NCBI GenBank assembly: GCA_009772985.1
Contig: WOUS01000005.1
Span: forward strand, 62,001-126,000
Origin: Anaerolineaceae bacterium
GTDB lineage: Bacteria; Chloroflexota; Anaerolineae; Anaerolineales; Villigracilaceae
DNA length: 64,000 nucleotides
Reading direction: 5' to 3'
Part shown: positions 44,936 through 52,723 of the stretch, in pieces
Layout: each line of letters begins with the position of its first letter
How positions within the stretch are numbered: the first letter of the stretch is position 1
Program-made: the position numbers and the translations under genes
The notes under the pieces: model-generated
What the model was told of the DNA's origin: nothing
Databases searched by the model: none
What the model saw: only the letters and a program-made list of their open reading frames with translations

Positions 44936-45553
44936 CTTGCCTTTTAAACCCAACACCTTCAAAAAATTCAGCGTCATGCGCGCCGTGGCGCCCCAAACGA
45001 TCTCCCCTTCATACGGGCGATAGATGATCACCGGGAAGGCGCGCAAGACGCCTTTCGGCGTCGCCATGCGCTCCTCCCAGTTCCCGCGCCGGGCCAGCCA
45101 CGCCAGCGGGACGGCAAACACGCGGCTGACCTCGCGCGGCGACAGGATGAATTTGTACGGCCAGGGGATGACCCCCACTACCGGCGTGACCCGGTACCCG
45201 GTGATGGTCGCCATATCATCCATCTGCCCCAGAAGGCGCACGTCGCGCGGACGCAGGCCGATCTCCTCGTCCGCCTCGCGCAGGGCGGTCGCCTCGGGCG
45301 TGGTCTCGTCCGCGTCGCACGCGCCGCCGGGGAAAGAGACCTGTCCCTTGTGATGCTCGACCGCGTCGGTGCGGCGGGTGAAGACGAGATACCACTCGCC
45401 CTCGATGCAGGCAAGCGGCATCAGAACGGCGGCGCATCTCAACTCCGCGCCTTTCAGCAGCGGAGCGACGCCGTCCGTGGAGGCGATCCTGCCGGGCCGG
45501 CAGGCGCGCCGCAGTTTTCCCGCGATCACTTCCTCGGTGAGAATTTTCGCCAT
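44933..45553 (-). CDS. NUDIX hydrolase, CoA-pyrophosphatase-like
   Basis: A 206-residue NUDIX protein. The box is G-G-A-C-D-A-D-E-T-T-P-E-A-T-A-L-R-E-A-D then E-E-I-G-L (about 72-95), preceded by F-T-R-R-T and H-H-K-G-Q-V-S-F-P, which resembles the CoA diphosphatase (NudL) branch. It would hydrolyse CoA or a related nucleotide to 4'-phosphopantetheine and ADP. The stop lies in the shared hairpin and the start is just before repeat R5 copy 2. Confidence 0.93.
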   Translation of the reverse strand: MAKILTEEVIAGKLRRACRPGRIASTDGVAPLLKGAELRCAAVLMPLACIEGEWYLVFTRRTDAVEHHKGQVSFPGGACDADETTPEATALREADEEIGLRPRDVRLLGQMDDMATITGYRVTPVVGVIPWPYKFILSPREVSRVFAVPLAWLARRGNWEERMATPKGVLRAFPVIIYRPYEGEIVWGATARMTLNFLKVLGLKGK

Positions 45554-45563
45554 GAGTAATTTT

Positions 45564-45662
45564 TACCGCGAAGAAACGAAGTGCGCGAAGTTTTTTCATT
45601 GCCCGCGAAGGATTTCTTCGCGAACACAAAGAATCCTTCGCGTCCTTCGCCTCTTCGCGGTT
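45564..45662. repeat. Dispersed repeat, family R5, copy 2
   Basis: TACCGCGAAGAAACG at one end, GCCCGCGAAGGAT in the middle and CTTCGCGGTTG at the other end. It is shorter than copy 1 at 39033 but in the same order. Confidence 0.8.
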
Positions 45663-45665
45663 GAC

Positions 45666-46292
45666 TCACTCCGCCCGGACGGCGCTGCCGCAGAACTGGC
45701 ACACGGCGGTGTACTCGTCCGTCCACTCGACTTCGTCGGCGCGCAGCGGGCCGCCGCAGTCGGGACAGTTGGTCGGCAGCAGGCGGGGCTGGGCGACGCC
45801 GGCAGCCGGTCCCGCGGGGGCGAACCCGCCAGGGATGGCCTGCTGGAGATACGCCTCGATCTCGGCGGCTTCCGCCACCAGGCCGCGCTGGTTCAGTTCG
45901 GCCACCGTGCGCTGACTGGCGTTCTGCAAGTGCGGCCAGTCGCCGCGGCCGGCGAGGATGGACAGTCCCTGCTTGAGCAGTACCATCCCGGCCGGAACCT
46001 GCCCGGCCAGGATGCGGCAGCGCCCGGCTTGCAGGAAAAATTGCGGGGCGCGCGGTCCGCCGCGTACCTGTGCGCCGCGGGCGAACTGCTCGAAGATTTC
46101 GGCCGCCCCGGCGTACTGACCGGCGGCCATCAGTTCGTTGGCGCGCCGCAGGGCGGGCGGCACATTCTGCTGTCCCGCCATCATCGGGCGGCCCGGCGGA
46201 GGGGCAACCACGGCCCTGACCACCGGCCGGACAATGGGTCTTACAATGGGTCTTACAATCGGTCGTACTGGCCTTCTGCCTCTTCGGAACAT
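45666..46292 (-). CDS. Zinc-ribbon protein with Arg-Pro-Val repeats
   Basis: A 208-residue protein. The N-terminus (about 5-37) is a low-complexity R-P-I-V repeat encoded by a 12-base minisatellite. The middle (about 45-165) is helical and TPR-like (A-N-E-L-M-A-A-G-Q-Y-A-G-A-A-E-I-F). The C-terminus has a zinc ribbon, C-P-D-C ... C-Q-F-C. AAGGAGAT lies before ATG 46292. No function is known. The next gene on this strand, a lipoprotein, ends 12 bases upstream, so the two may share a transcript. Confidence 0.75.
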   Translation of the reverse strand: MFRRGRRPVRPIVRPIVRPIVRPVVRAVVAPPPGRPMMAGQQNVPPALRRANELMAAGQYAGAAEIFEQFARGAQVRGGPRAPQFFLQAGRCRILAGQVPAGMVLLKQGLSILAGRGDWPHLQNASQRTVAELNQRGLVAEAAEIEAYLQQAIPGGFAPAGPAAGVAQPRLLPTNCPDCGGPLRADEVEWTDEYTAVCQFCGSAVRAE

Positions 46293-46303
46293 ATCATCTC
46301 CTT

Positions 46304-47125
46304 TCACTGACCGGAACGGAACTCGACGAGTTCGACCGTGCTCTTGACCGAAATCGGGAAGATCAGGCCCATGTAGGTCACGTCGCCGGAGTCGATCTGC
46401 GATTTGAGCAGGCCGGTGAACGGTTCGAACCACTGCGTGGTGCGCAGGGTCAGCGTCCCGCTGACGGACATCCCCTCCACCACCAGCGAAATGTTCATCG
46501 TCATCACACGCTGGATTTTGAGCGCCCGGTCGAAGGTCCCGGCCGGGACGGTGACGGTCTCGAACGCGGCGTCGCCGGACCCGGCAGTCTGCCACGCCAG
46601 GTGGACGGGGGAATCCTGCAAGACAATGGTCATCGTCTCGCCTTCATCCTGGACCTGGATGCTGCCGGTGGCGATGAAATCCGATGTCCAGTTGTAGAGC
46701 CAATCATTGCCGGTGAAGGCACTCTCGGCGGGGGCGAACACGCCCGCAACGTACTCCAGGCTGAACTCGCTGGCGGCGGCGTTGCCGATGAGCATCGTCT
46801 GGGTCAGGGCCGGGAAATTCGTGATGGCGCCGTCGTCACATTCGGCCACCGTCTGCGTGATGACGCCAGTGGACATGTCGAGGGCGTTGATGAAGGCGCG
46901 CGAGTCCTCGACCTTTTCCACCGTCAGCCCGAGTTTGGACGGTTCGCTGCCGTCTTCGGCGCTGATCTGGTAGATCCACTGGTTGCCGGGGACGAAGGGG
47001 AACAGCACGTTGTAGCACGGCCCGGCCGCCGGCTGGTCCGTCCCGCCGGTGGATTGTGTCCCGCAGGCGAGGGAAGCGGCAAGCAGCACAACGACGGCGA
47101 GCAGGGTGGCAAATTTGGATTTCAT
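46304..47125 (-). CDS. Lipoprotein of unknown function
   Basis: A 273-residue lipoprotein with lipobox L-A-C (Cys21) after a hydrophobic signal. The rest is beta-rich, starting with P-G-N-Q-W-I-Y, a motif seen in exported proteins of the DUF3108 and TapB kinds, and with paired Cys (C-Y-N-V, A-E-C-D-D). No catalytic residues are visible. GGAGGCTCC precedes the ATG at 47125. Probably co-transcribed with the zinc-ribbon gene downstream. Confidence 0.75.
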   Translation of the reverse strand: MKSKFATLLAVVVLLAASLACGTQSTGGTDQPAAGPCYNVLFPFVPGNQWIYQISAEDGSEPSKLGLTVEKVEDSRAFINALDMSTGVITQTVAECDDGAITNFPALTQTMLIGNAAASEFSLEYVAGVFAPAESAFTGNDWLYNWTSDFIATGSIQVQDEGETMTIVLQDSPVHLAWQTAGSGDAAFETVTVPAGTFDRALKIQRVMTMNISLVVEGMSVSGTLTLRTTQWFEPFTGLLKSQIDSGDVTYMGLIFPISVKSTVELVEFRSGQ

Positions 47126-47443
47126 GGAGCCTCCTGTGTCTTCTGGGGCAGTACAACACCCAAGCGTGGTCAGTGATTTTTTTCTGCCACGAATTTCACG
47201 AATGGGCACGAAAAATTCGAGAAATTCGTGCAATTCGTGGCAAAATTTGTTCGGCTTTGCTTGCGTATTTTCCATGATTTCGGCGGGATGCGCAACCGGC
47301 CCGTTGGGTGGAAATCGGCCTGGGGAAATTCTATTTTGCGAAGTCCGCTAAAGCGGACTGATGTGCCGAGACCGGTTCGCCGGTCTTTCGCTCTGAGAGG
47401 GTGGTTATTTCTTGCAGCCTGGACAGGACAGCGGCGGCAATGG
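47126..47443. other. Intergenic region with repeats and hairpins
   Basis: Contains repeat R4 copy 2 (47162-47255) and two adjacent perfect hairpins, AGTCCGCT/AGCGGACT (47342-47359) and AGACCGG/CCGGTCT (47369-47386). No gene is seen. The hairpins may terminate the toxin-antitoxin transcript. Confidence 0.6.
47162..47255. repeat. Dispersed repeat, family R4, copy 2
   Basis: AAGCGTGGTCAGTG, CTGCCACGAATTTCACG, GAAATTCGTGCAATTCGTGG and ATTTGTTCGGC, in the same order as 34092-34208 but without the central insert. Confidence 0.85.
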
Positions 47444-47779
47444 TCAGGCGACGATCTCGTTCAATCCTTCGATGATCTGCTCAAGAACTTCAAGAGATAA
47501 ATGCCCGATCTTCTTGCCCAGTCTCTCGACAGAAAGGGTGCGGATCTGGCTGATCTTTACCCAGGACTGTTTCGGCAAATCCGCAGTTTGCAATTCGAGA
47601 GTCAGCGGGAAGCCCGCCTGTTGCGGCTGGCTGGTGATTGCCAAAGCAATGACCGTCCCGGAACGTTCATTGAACACGTCATGGCTGATGACCACAACCG
47701 GCCGCAGGCCGGCTTGTTCATGCCCGCGTGCCGGGTTGAGATCGGCCCAGAGCATATCCCCTCTTAATATTCGGGCCAT
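47444..47779 (-). CDS. MazF/PemK-type toxin
   Basis: A 111-residue endoribonuclease toxin. The family features are G-D-M-L-W-A-D-L-N-P at the start, the Arg and His of G-L-R-P-V-V-V-I-S-H-D near residue 27, and V-K-I-S-Q-I-R-T near 76. It would cut cellular RNA when freed from its antitoxin. Its start overlaps the antitoxin stop by 16 bases. Confidence 0.95.
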   Translation of the reverse strand: MARILRGDMLWADLNPARGHEQAGLRPVVVISHDVFNERSGTVIALAITSQPQQAGFPLTLELQTADLPKQSWVKISQIRTLSVERLGKKIGHLSLEVLEQIIEGLNEIVA

Positions 47780-48006
47780 TCTTCCACCTCGAATGCCAGG
47801 CCTTCATCCGCCAGTTTTTGCTCGAACTGCGGATTCAGTTTGGCCGCTTCGCGCGCCAGGCGGCCGCCTCCCATGCGGACGAGTTTCTCGCGCACCGCCT
47901 CCTGGAAAACGCGGCTGCGGTTGGGGAAGCGGCGTTCGACCACCAGGCGGTCCACTTGCGTGAGCAGGTTCTTCTCGATGGTGATGGCGATTTTGCTTGT
48001 ATTCAT
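47764..48006 (-). CDS. RHH antitoxin of the MazF-type pair
   Basis: An 80-residue protein. The N-terminal ribbon-helix-helix (K-I-A-I-T-I-E-K-N-L-L-T-Q-V-D ... R-S-R-V-F-Q-E-A-V) binds DNA; the acidic C-terminus (F-E-V-E-E-W-P-E-Y) would neutralise the toxin. First gene of the pair, with GGAGG before the ATG, and a perfect operator-like palindrome 11 bases upstream. Confidence 0.92.
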   Translation of the reverse strand: MNTSKIAITIEKNLLTQVDRLVVERRFPNRSRVFQEAVREKLVRMGGGRLAREAAKLNPQFEQKLADEGLAFEVEEWPEY

Positions 48007-48016
48007 ATCTGCCTCC

Positions 48017-48037
48017 GGTATGATATTGTATCATACC
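48017..48037. promoter_or_regulatory. Operator of the toxin-antitoxin operon
   Basis: Perfect inverted repeat GGTATGATA-TTG-TATCATACC just upstream of the antitoxin start, overlapping the -10-like TATGATA. It is the expected site for repression by the RHH antitoxin. Confidence 0.75.
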
Positions 48038-48048
48038 AAAGGATCGCT

Positions 48049-49026
48049 TTATTTATCGTCCGTGCGCTTGCGCATTTCGCGCGCCTTGTCTTTCAGGTCC
48101 TTGAAGAATTCACTGCCGGCAATCTCGTCCACCTGCTTCTGGCGCCTGGCCTCGTCAATCTCGATCTTCAATTGCGTCACTTCTTCCCGCAGTTTCTTCT
48201 GGCGTTCTTGAACCTGCACCGCCATCCGGCTAAAGACGCGCGCCAGTTGGCCCAGTTCGTCGGTCCCGCGCGCCACGCGCTCCAGCCGCTCCGGCTCGAA
48301 CGGCTCATCCTGCTCGAGGGCCTGGGCCGCGCCGGTGATGGCGCGCAGCGGCTTGGTGATGGCGCCCGAGAGCAGGTACACCGCAGCGAAAACGGCGGCA
48401 AGAGAGATGACAAAGGCCAGGAGGCTGACATTCCTGATCTGCGCCTGCACGAGCAGGATATCATCCACGTGCATGTCAACGCCAACGATGGCAACCACTT
48501 CGCCGGAAGCGTCCAGAATGGGGGCATATCCCGACAAGTAGTCCCCGTCCGCGTCACTGACGATATTGACATCAGCGGTCGGCTGCCCATCGAAGGCTTT
48601 CATCATCTGCGGCGCATTGCTGGCATCATAAATCTCACCCAGGGACACCCGGCCCGAAGTATCTTCCGTGTCCGCCGTGCTCTCCTCGGAATCTACAACA
48701 AAAATAACTTCATTTGGATTGGAGGAGAGCGCCGCGGTATAGATCGAATCGATGTTATCGTTCGCATCCCGCACCAGGCGCAGTTGTTCGGCAATATGCG
48801 TATATTGGGGAGTATCCTCCACGCCGGTCGCGTAAACCTGCTCATGCTCGGCGGGATCAACCAGTCCGGCCGCCGTGACCGCCGCGGTGACCAGGCTCTC
48901 CCGCAGGCTGTCCATGGCCCTTGCCGTGGCGGACTGGTAGAACCAGGTGAACACCCCGGCCAGGACAACGGCGGAGAGACTCATGAAGACGATCATCATT
49001 TTCGTGCGAATGCTCAAGCGTGACAT
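48049..49026 (-). CDS. HAMP-domain membrane sensor without output domain
   Basis: A 325-residue protein with two membrane segments (about 10-30 and 180-205) enclosing an extracytoplasmic Cache-like domain (about 35-175; S-G-Y-A-P-I-L-D and V-A-I-V-G-V-D-M are typical). A HAMP domain follows (about 205-260), then a coiled coil rich in charged residues to the end. There is no kinase, cyclase or chemotaxis domain, so it may act through a partner. GGGAGG precedes the ATG. It neighbours the toxin-antitoxin operator but is probably independent. Confidence 0.85.
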   Translation of the reverse strand: MSRLSIRTKMMIVFMSLSAVVLAGVFTWFYQSATARAMDSLRESLVTAAVTAAGLVDPAEHEQVYATGVEDTPQYTHIAEQLRLVRDANDNIDSIYTAALSSNPNEVIFVVDSEESTADTEDTSGRVSLGEIYDASNAPQMMKAFDGQPTADVNIVSDADGDYLSGYAPILDASGEVVAIVGVDMHVDDILLVQAQIRNVSLLAFVISLAAVFAAVYLLSGAITKPLRAITGAAQALEQDEPFEPERLERVARGTDELGQLARVFSRMAVQVQERQKKLREEVTQLKIEIDEARRQKQVDEIAGSEFFKDLKDKAREMRKRTDDK

Positions 49027-49065
49027 TTCTGCCTCCCGGGGAACACGATGGAATGTTAACCTGAA

Positions 49066-49923
49066 TTACTCCAGGTCTTCGATTGCCGAAACTCCTGCCG
49101 CCTCTTCCAGCAGGTCGCGGCTGCGCTCGTCCCCGCCCGCCTCGATGCGGCGGCCAAAGATGAGGTAGCCGGTGTGCGCCACCATCCGGTCGGTGGGACG
49201 CAGGCGGGTGGGTTCGGGTTTGTAGAAACGCAGCATCAGTTCACAGACTTCGATGAACGCAAAATTTTCGCGCCGTAGCGCATGGAGCAGGAGCGCCACC
49301 TGGTTGAAGGTCGGCAGCAGGCTGGCAAAAAATCCGCCCGGCTTGAGCGCCGCACGCACCGGCGCAATGTAATCCCACGGATTGGAAACGTCGAGGAAGA
49401 ACGCGTCGGCATCGGTCACGTCGAAGCCTTCGATAATGTCACGCAGCCTGAACTCGACCCGCCCGCCCAGCCCGAGGCGCTCCAGGTTTTTGCGCGCCAG
49501 TTTCTGGAACTCCTCACGCTTCTCGTACGTGACCACGCGTCCCTGCGGACCGACCGCGTAGGCCAGCGCCACAGCCATGGACCCGGAGCCGGTCCCCGCT
49601 TCGAGGACAGTCTGCCCCGGCCCGACCGAGAGACGCGTCAAAATGTAGCCGATGTCTTTCGGGTACATGATCTGCGTGCTGCGCTTCAGGTCGTTCAAAA
49701 TGTCAGCCAGCGCGGGCTGGAGCAGGAAGAACGGACTTCCCTGGTGGCTGAACACCTGGCTGCCCCACGGCTTGCCGATGAGTTCGTCGTGCGAGAGGAT
49801 GCCGCGGTGCGTGTGGAACGTCCCGCCGGGGAGCAGCGGGAAAATGAAATGCTTGTGCCGCAGGCCGACGAGCAGGGCCAGGTCACCGATGGCAGCGTGG
49901 GTGGTGTTCAAATTCCAGGGCAT
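49066..49923 (-). CDS. trmI: tRNA (adenine-N1)-methyltransferase TrmI
   Basis: A 285-residue class I methyltransferase of the TrmI family that methylates A58 of tRNA. Residues about 10-75 form the N-terminal beta domain; Y-P-K-D-I-G-Y-I near 85 and V-L-E-A-G-T-G-S-G-S near 105 (SAM site) are diagnostic, as is F-F-L-D-V-S-N-P-W near 175. A start at ATG 49923 fits best; an ATG 30 bases upstream is possible. Downstream is the HAMP sensor. Confidence 0.9.
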   Translation of the reverse strand: MPWNLNTTHAAIGDLALLVGLRHKHFIFPLLPGGTFHTHRGILSHDELIGKPWGSQVFSHQGSPFFLLQPALADILNDLKRSTQIMYPKDIGYILTRLSVGPGQTVLEAGTGSGSMAVALAYAVGPQGRVVTYEKREEFQKLARKNLERLGLGGRVEFRLRDIIEGFDVTDADAFFLDVSNPWDYIAPVRAALKPGGFFASLLPTFNQVALLLHALRRENFAFIEVCELMLRFYKPEPTRLRPTDRMVAHTGYLIFGRRIEAGGDERSRDLLEEAAGVSAIEDLE

Positions 49924-50024
49924 AGTAACGTTTCCAGGTTTACATGTTGTCACGTTTGCAAGTCAGCAGATCACAGCGTGCAACCTGCAACGTGTGAACG
50001 TGCCAACGTGTGAACGTGCCGACG

Positions 50025-51956
50025 TTAAGGATTGAGAATCTTCGCAAAGAAATCAGCGATGGCATTGTAGCACGTCACACGGTTGGCATGTTTCAGCACA
50101 TCGTGGCCTTCGTCCTCGAAGACCAGCAGTTCGATCTCCTTGCCTTTTTTCTTCAAGTCCGCGACCAGTTCCTCGGACTCTTTCGCCACCACGCGCGGGT
50201 CGTTGCGCCCCTGGATGACCAGCATCGGGCAGGACAGGCTGCCCAGGTACGTTTTGGGCGAACGCTCTTCCAGGAACTTGCGGTCTTCGGGATCCTGCGG
50301 GTCGCCGATGGCGATCTTGAAATACGGCTTCCACGTCTCGGGGATGCGCGCGGAAAAGGTGAGCAGGTCGTAGGGACCGAACATGTCGCACGCGGCAGAC
50401 CACAGGTCCGGGTGGCGCCCCGCCAGGGTGAGGGACATGTAGCCGCCGTAGGAACGTCCCACCACCGCGGCGCGCTTCACATCCAGGCGCTTCTCCTTCG
50501 GCAGGATTTTCGTCATTGCATGGACGTGGTCGAGGCGGTCGCGCCCGCCCCAGTCGCGGTCCACCTGTTTGGCGTATTCCATCCCATAACCGGTGGAGCC
50601 GCGCACGTTCGGCACGAAGACAGCAAAGCCGCGCAGGGTCAGGAACTGGATGAGCGGCATCGAGAACCAGGCGAAGTCCGGGCGCTCCTGCGACTGCGGC
50701 CCGCCGTGGATGTAGTACACGAGCGGGCGCGGACCGGTGAAGCCGAGCGCCGCGGCGGGCAGGTAGAGGCGAGCCGAGATGCGCCGCCCATCGAAGGAGA
50801 CGAACGAAGCGTCCTCGCCTTTGGCAAGGTGCTCGGCCGGGATGCCGAGGATGCGCTCCTCGGTGTGCATGACGATGGTCTCGCGGTCTTTGGCTTCCAC
50901 GGTATAGATTTGCGTGGGGCTGGTGGCTGTGGAAAATGTCAGTACGAAGCGGTCTTTCGCCTTATCGTAATGCCAGTGCTGAAGCACTCCGTTCGAGAGG
51001 TCGCCGTCGCCGCAGAGCACATACTTGAGCGACATGACGCGCTTATCCTCGTTGAAGATGCCCTCGTAGAGCCAGGAACATCCGTCAATGTTGAACTGGA
51101 CAGCGTAGTGCGTGCCCCTCAACCGGCGGAAGCCGGCCAGTTCCCCGGCGCCGATGTGGAGCATGCCCTCCAGTTTTACCGGCTGGACCTCGCTCGCTTT
51201 GGACAGGTCAATCCAGCCAAGGCCGTACTTGTCGTCGAAGACGGCGCACGAAACCAGGACCCCGGTCCCGGTCGGCGTCCATTCGGCGGACCCCAGTCCG
51301 TTGGGCGGGACGACTTCCCCCTCCGCGCGCTGGTCCATCGGTTTACCGAAGAGCAGGCGCTTTTTGCCGTTCTCCAGCAGGTAGAGCACCGAGTCGCCCA
51401 GCGAGTACCCCTCGCCGAGGAACAGGCGCGTGTGGTCCTCGTTCGGCCCGCCCGGCCAGGCGCCCCACTCGGACTCGTCCAGTTTGGTCAGTTTGTTCGT
51501 GCGCAGGTCGGCACGGTAGGCCTCCTGCTTGTTGGTGTCACGCCGCTCGGCGTTGAAGTAGGCAATGTTCTTCTCCACGTCGCACTCGGTCAGGTGGACG
51601 CGGTAGTTGGCGAGTAGGGGCGTGACACCGTCACGCCCGTCCACAAAGGCCGGTTCGGGGAAGCCGCCGTCAATCGGAATGAACATCGGCTGGTAGTTCT
51701 CGTCACCGTCGCGGTCGAGCATGATGAGGATGCGATCCAGGAGGGGAAAGACGAAGAACGAGTACCCACCGATCAACTCCGGGTTTTGCATGGCGATGTG
51801 GGCGGGCAGGAGCGGCTCGGGCACCGATCCGCCGTAATACATGGCATACAGGCTCAGGCGTCCAGAGAGATTGCTGATGAAATAGATCCGGTCTCCGACG
51901 ATCTGGGGGGAGAGATGGAGCCGGGCTGAGAGAAAAGATTCAATTCGAGCGGGCAT
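50025..51956 (-). CDS. S9 family prolyl-oligopeptidase-like serine peptidase
   Basis: A 643-residue enzyme with an N-terminal beta-propeller-like domain (about 1-390) and a C-terminal alpha/beta hydrolase. The nucleophile Ser is in V-V-G-R-S-Y-G-G-Y near residue 500, the oxyanion segment in Y-Y-I-H-G-G-P-Q near 420, and the catalytic His in F-E-D-E-G-H-D near 625. This is the acylaminoacyl-peptidase/DPP branch. No signal peptide, so cytoplasmic. AAGGAGATT lies before ATG 51956. Confidence 0.95.
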   Translation of the reverse strand: MPARIESFLSARLHLSPQIVGDRIYFISNLSGRLSLYAMYYGGSVPEPLLPAHIAMQNPELIGGYSFFVFPLLDRILIMLDRDGDENYQPMFIPIDGGFPEPAFVDGRDGVTPLLANYRVHLTECDVEKNIAYFNAERRDTNKQEAYRADLRTNKLTKLDESEWGAWPGGPNEDHTRLFLGEGYSLGDSVLYLLENGKKRLLFGKPMDQRAEGEVVPPNGLGSAEWTPTGTGVLVSCAVFDDKYGLGWIDLSKASEVQPVKLEGMLHIGAGELAGFRRLRGTHYAVQFNIDGCSWLYEGIFNEDKRVMSLKYVLCGDGDLSNGVLQHWHYDKAKDRFVLTFSTATSPTQIYTVEAKDRETIVMHTEERILGIPAEHLAKGEDASFVSFDGRRISARLYLPAAALGFTGPRPLVYYIHGGPQSQERPDFAWFSMPLIQFLTLRGFAVFVPNVRGSTGYGMEYAKQVDRDWGGRDRLDHVHAMTKILPKEKRLDVKRAAVVGRSYGGYMSLTLAGRHPDLWSAACDMFGPYDLLTFSARIPETWKPYFKIAIGDPQDPEDRKFLEERSPKTYLGSLSCPMLVIQGRNDPRVVAKESEELVADLKKKGKEIELLVFEDEGHDVLKHANRVTCYNAIADFFAKILNP

Positions 51957-52000
51957 GGGAAATCTCCTTCCGGGATGGATTAATCTTATCATGAAAAGTC

Positions 52001-52029
52001 TTGACGAATTCCCCCCCGCCTGATAAACT
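52001..52029 (+). promoter_or_regulatory. Promoter of the cold shock gene
   Basis: TTGACG at 52001-52006 and TAAACT at 52024-52029 with a 17-base spacer. It gives a leader of about 130 bases, usual for cold shock mRNAs. Confidence 0.65.
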
Positions 52030-52071
52030 GGCGACTGTCAGGTTGCAAGTGTTCGTGCTGGAAGCGAAGAC

Positions 52072-52112
52072 CCGGCCAGAACAAAGCGCCACGTTCAGGC
52101 CGGCCTTTTTTT
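52072..52112 (+). promoter_or_regulatory. Terminator-like hairpin in the cold shock leader
   Basis: CCGGCC at 52072 pairs with GGCCGG at 52098, followed by seven T residues. AGGCCGGCCT is itself palindromic, allowing an alternative fold. It may act as a temperature-sensitive attenuator. Confidence 0.55.
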
Positions 52113-52168
52113 ACCAGCGGGCACAAGCGCCAAATCATATTCTTTTGTTCAGTAAGGAGAAGTAAGCA

Positions 52169-52378
52169 ATGGCAGAGCGTGTGACCGGTACGGTCAAATG
52201 GTTCAATGCGTCGAAGGGCTACGGCTTCCTCGCGCGCGAGGGCGGCCCGGACGTCTTCGTCCATTTCAGCGCAATTCAGAACGAGGGCTTCAAGACCCTC
52301 AACGAAGGCCAGCAGGTCGAGTTCGAGATCGAACAGGGACCCAAGGGCCTGCAGGCGGCCAACGTCAAAGCCCTGTAA
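52169..52378 (+). CDS. Cold shock protein (CSD family)
   Basis: A 69-residue single cold shock domain with RNP1 K-G-Y-G-F-L and RNP2 V-F-V-H-F, which binds single-stranded nucleic acid as an RNA chaperone. AAGGAGAAG precedes the ATG. A strong rho-independent terminator follows the stop. Confidence 0.97.
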   Translation: MAERVTGTVKWFNASKGYGFLAREGGPDVFVHFSAIQNEGFKTLNEGQQVEFEIEQGPKGLQAANVKAL

Positions 52379-52395
52379 TCCTGAATGCGAACACG

Positions 52396-52428
52396 AATCC
52401 CTCCCCAACCGGGGAGGGATTTTTTATT
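52396..52428 (+). terminator. Terminator of the cold shock gene
   Basis: AATCCCTCCCC/GGGGAGGGATT with an AACC loop and a run of T residues. It overlaps the 3' end of the opposing small membrane gene. Confidence 0.92.
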
Positions 52429-52696
52429 TACTGCGGGTCACTTCCACACGGCTCAACCATTCGCCCCCAAACAGGAAGACAGCGCTGCCGAGGGTCGCCA
52501 TCCCGCCATTCAGCGGACCGATGGCCGCGAACGTCCAGCCGATCAGCCCGCCGATGATATGCCCGATCCAGAACCCGGCCCAGGCTAGGGCGAGGAAGAG
52601 GAACAGTTTGCTCAACTTGCCGCCTTTCCATACATGGAAAGCAGCGCCGTAAACCGAAGAAAGAACAATGCCGAACAGGATGGCGGGAAGGGTCAT
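52424..52696 (-). CDS. Small membrane protein, function unknown
   Basis: A 90-residue protein with three hydrophobic segments (about 2-22, 30-50 and 53-80) rich in Gly and Ala. The family is not recognised. AGGAGAAACTC lies before the ATG, and the codon pattern supports a real gene. It is 27 bases downstream of mnmA on the same strand, so it may be the last gene of that transcript. Confidence 0.7.
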   Translation of the reverse strand: MTLPAILFGIVLSSVYGAAFHVWKGGKLSKLFLFLALAWAGFWIGHIIGGLIGWTFAAIGPLNGGMATLGSAVFLFGGEWLSRVEVTRSK

Positions 52697-52723
52697 GAGT
52701 TTCTCCTGATTCTATTCTAAATT

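Noticed and set aside
47342-47386. Two hairpins as a small RNA gene
   Set aside because: They have no promoter and no flanking conserved sequence that I can see; terminator or repeat is the simpler reading.
49990-50024. Repeated words GTGTGAACGTGCC upstream of trmI as a possible iteron array
   Set aside because: Only two or three short units with no origin-type genes nearby; more likely a simple local duplication.
50010-51617. 535-codon plus-strand frame opposite the S9 peptidase
   Set aside because: No motif and shadow-type composition; the peptidase on the minus strand has all catalytic residues.
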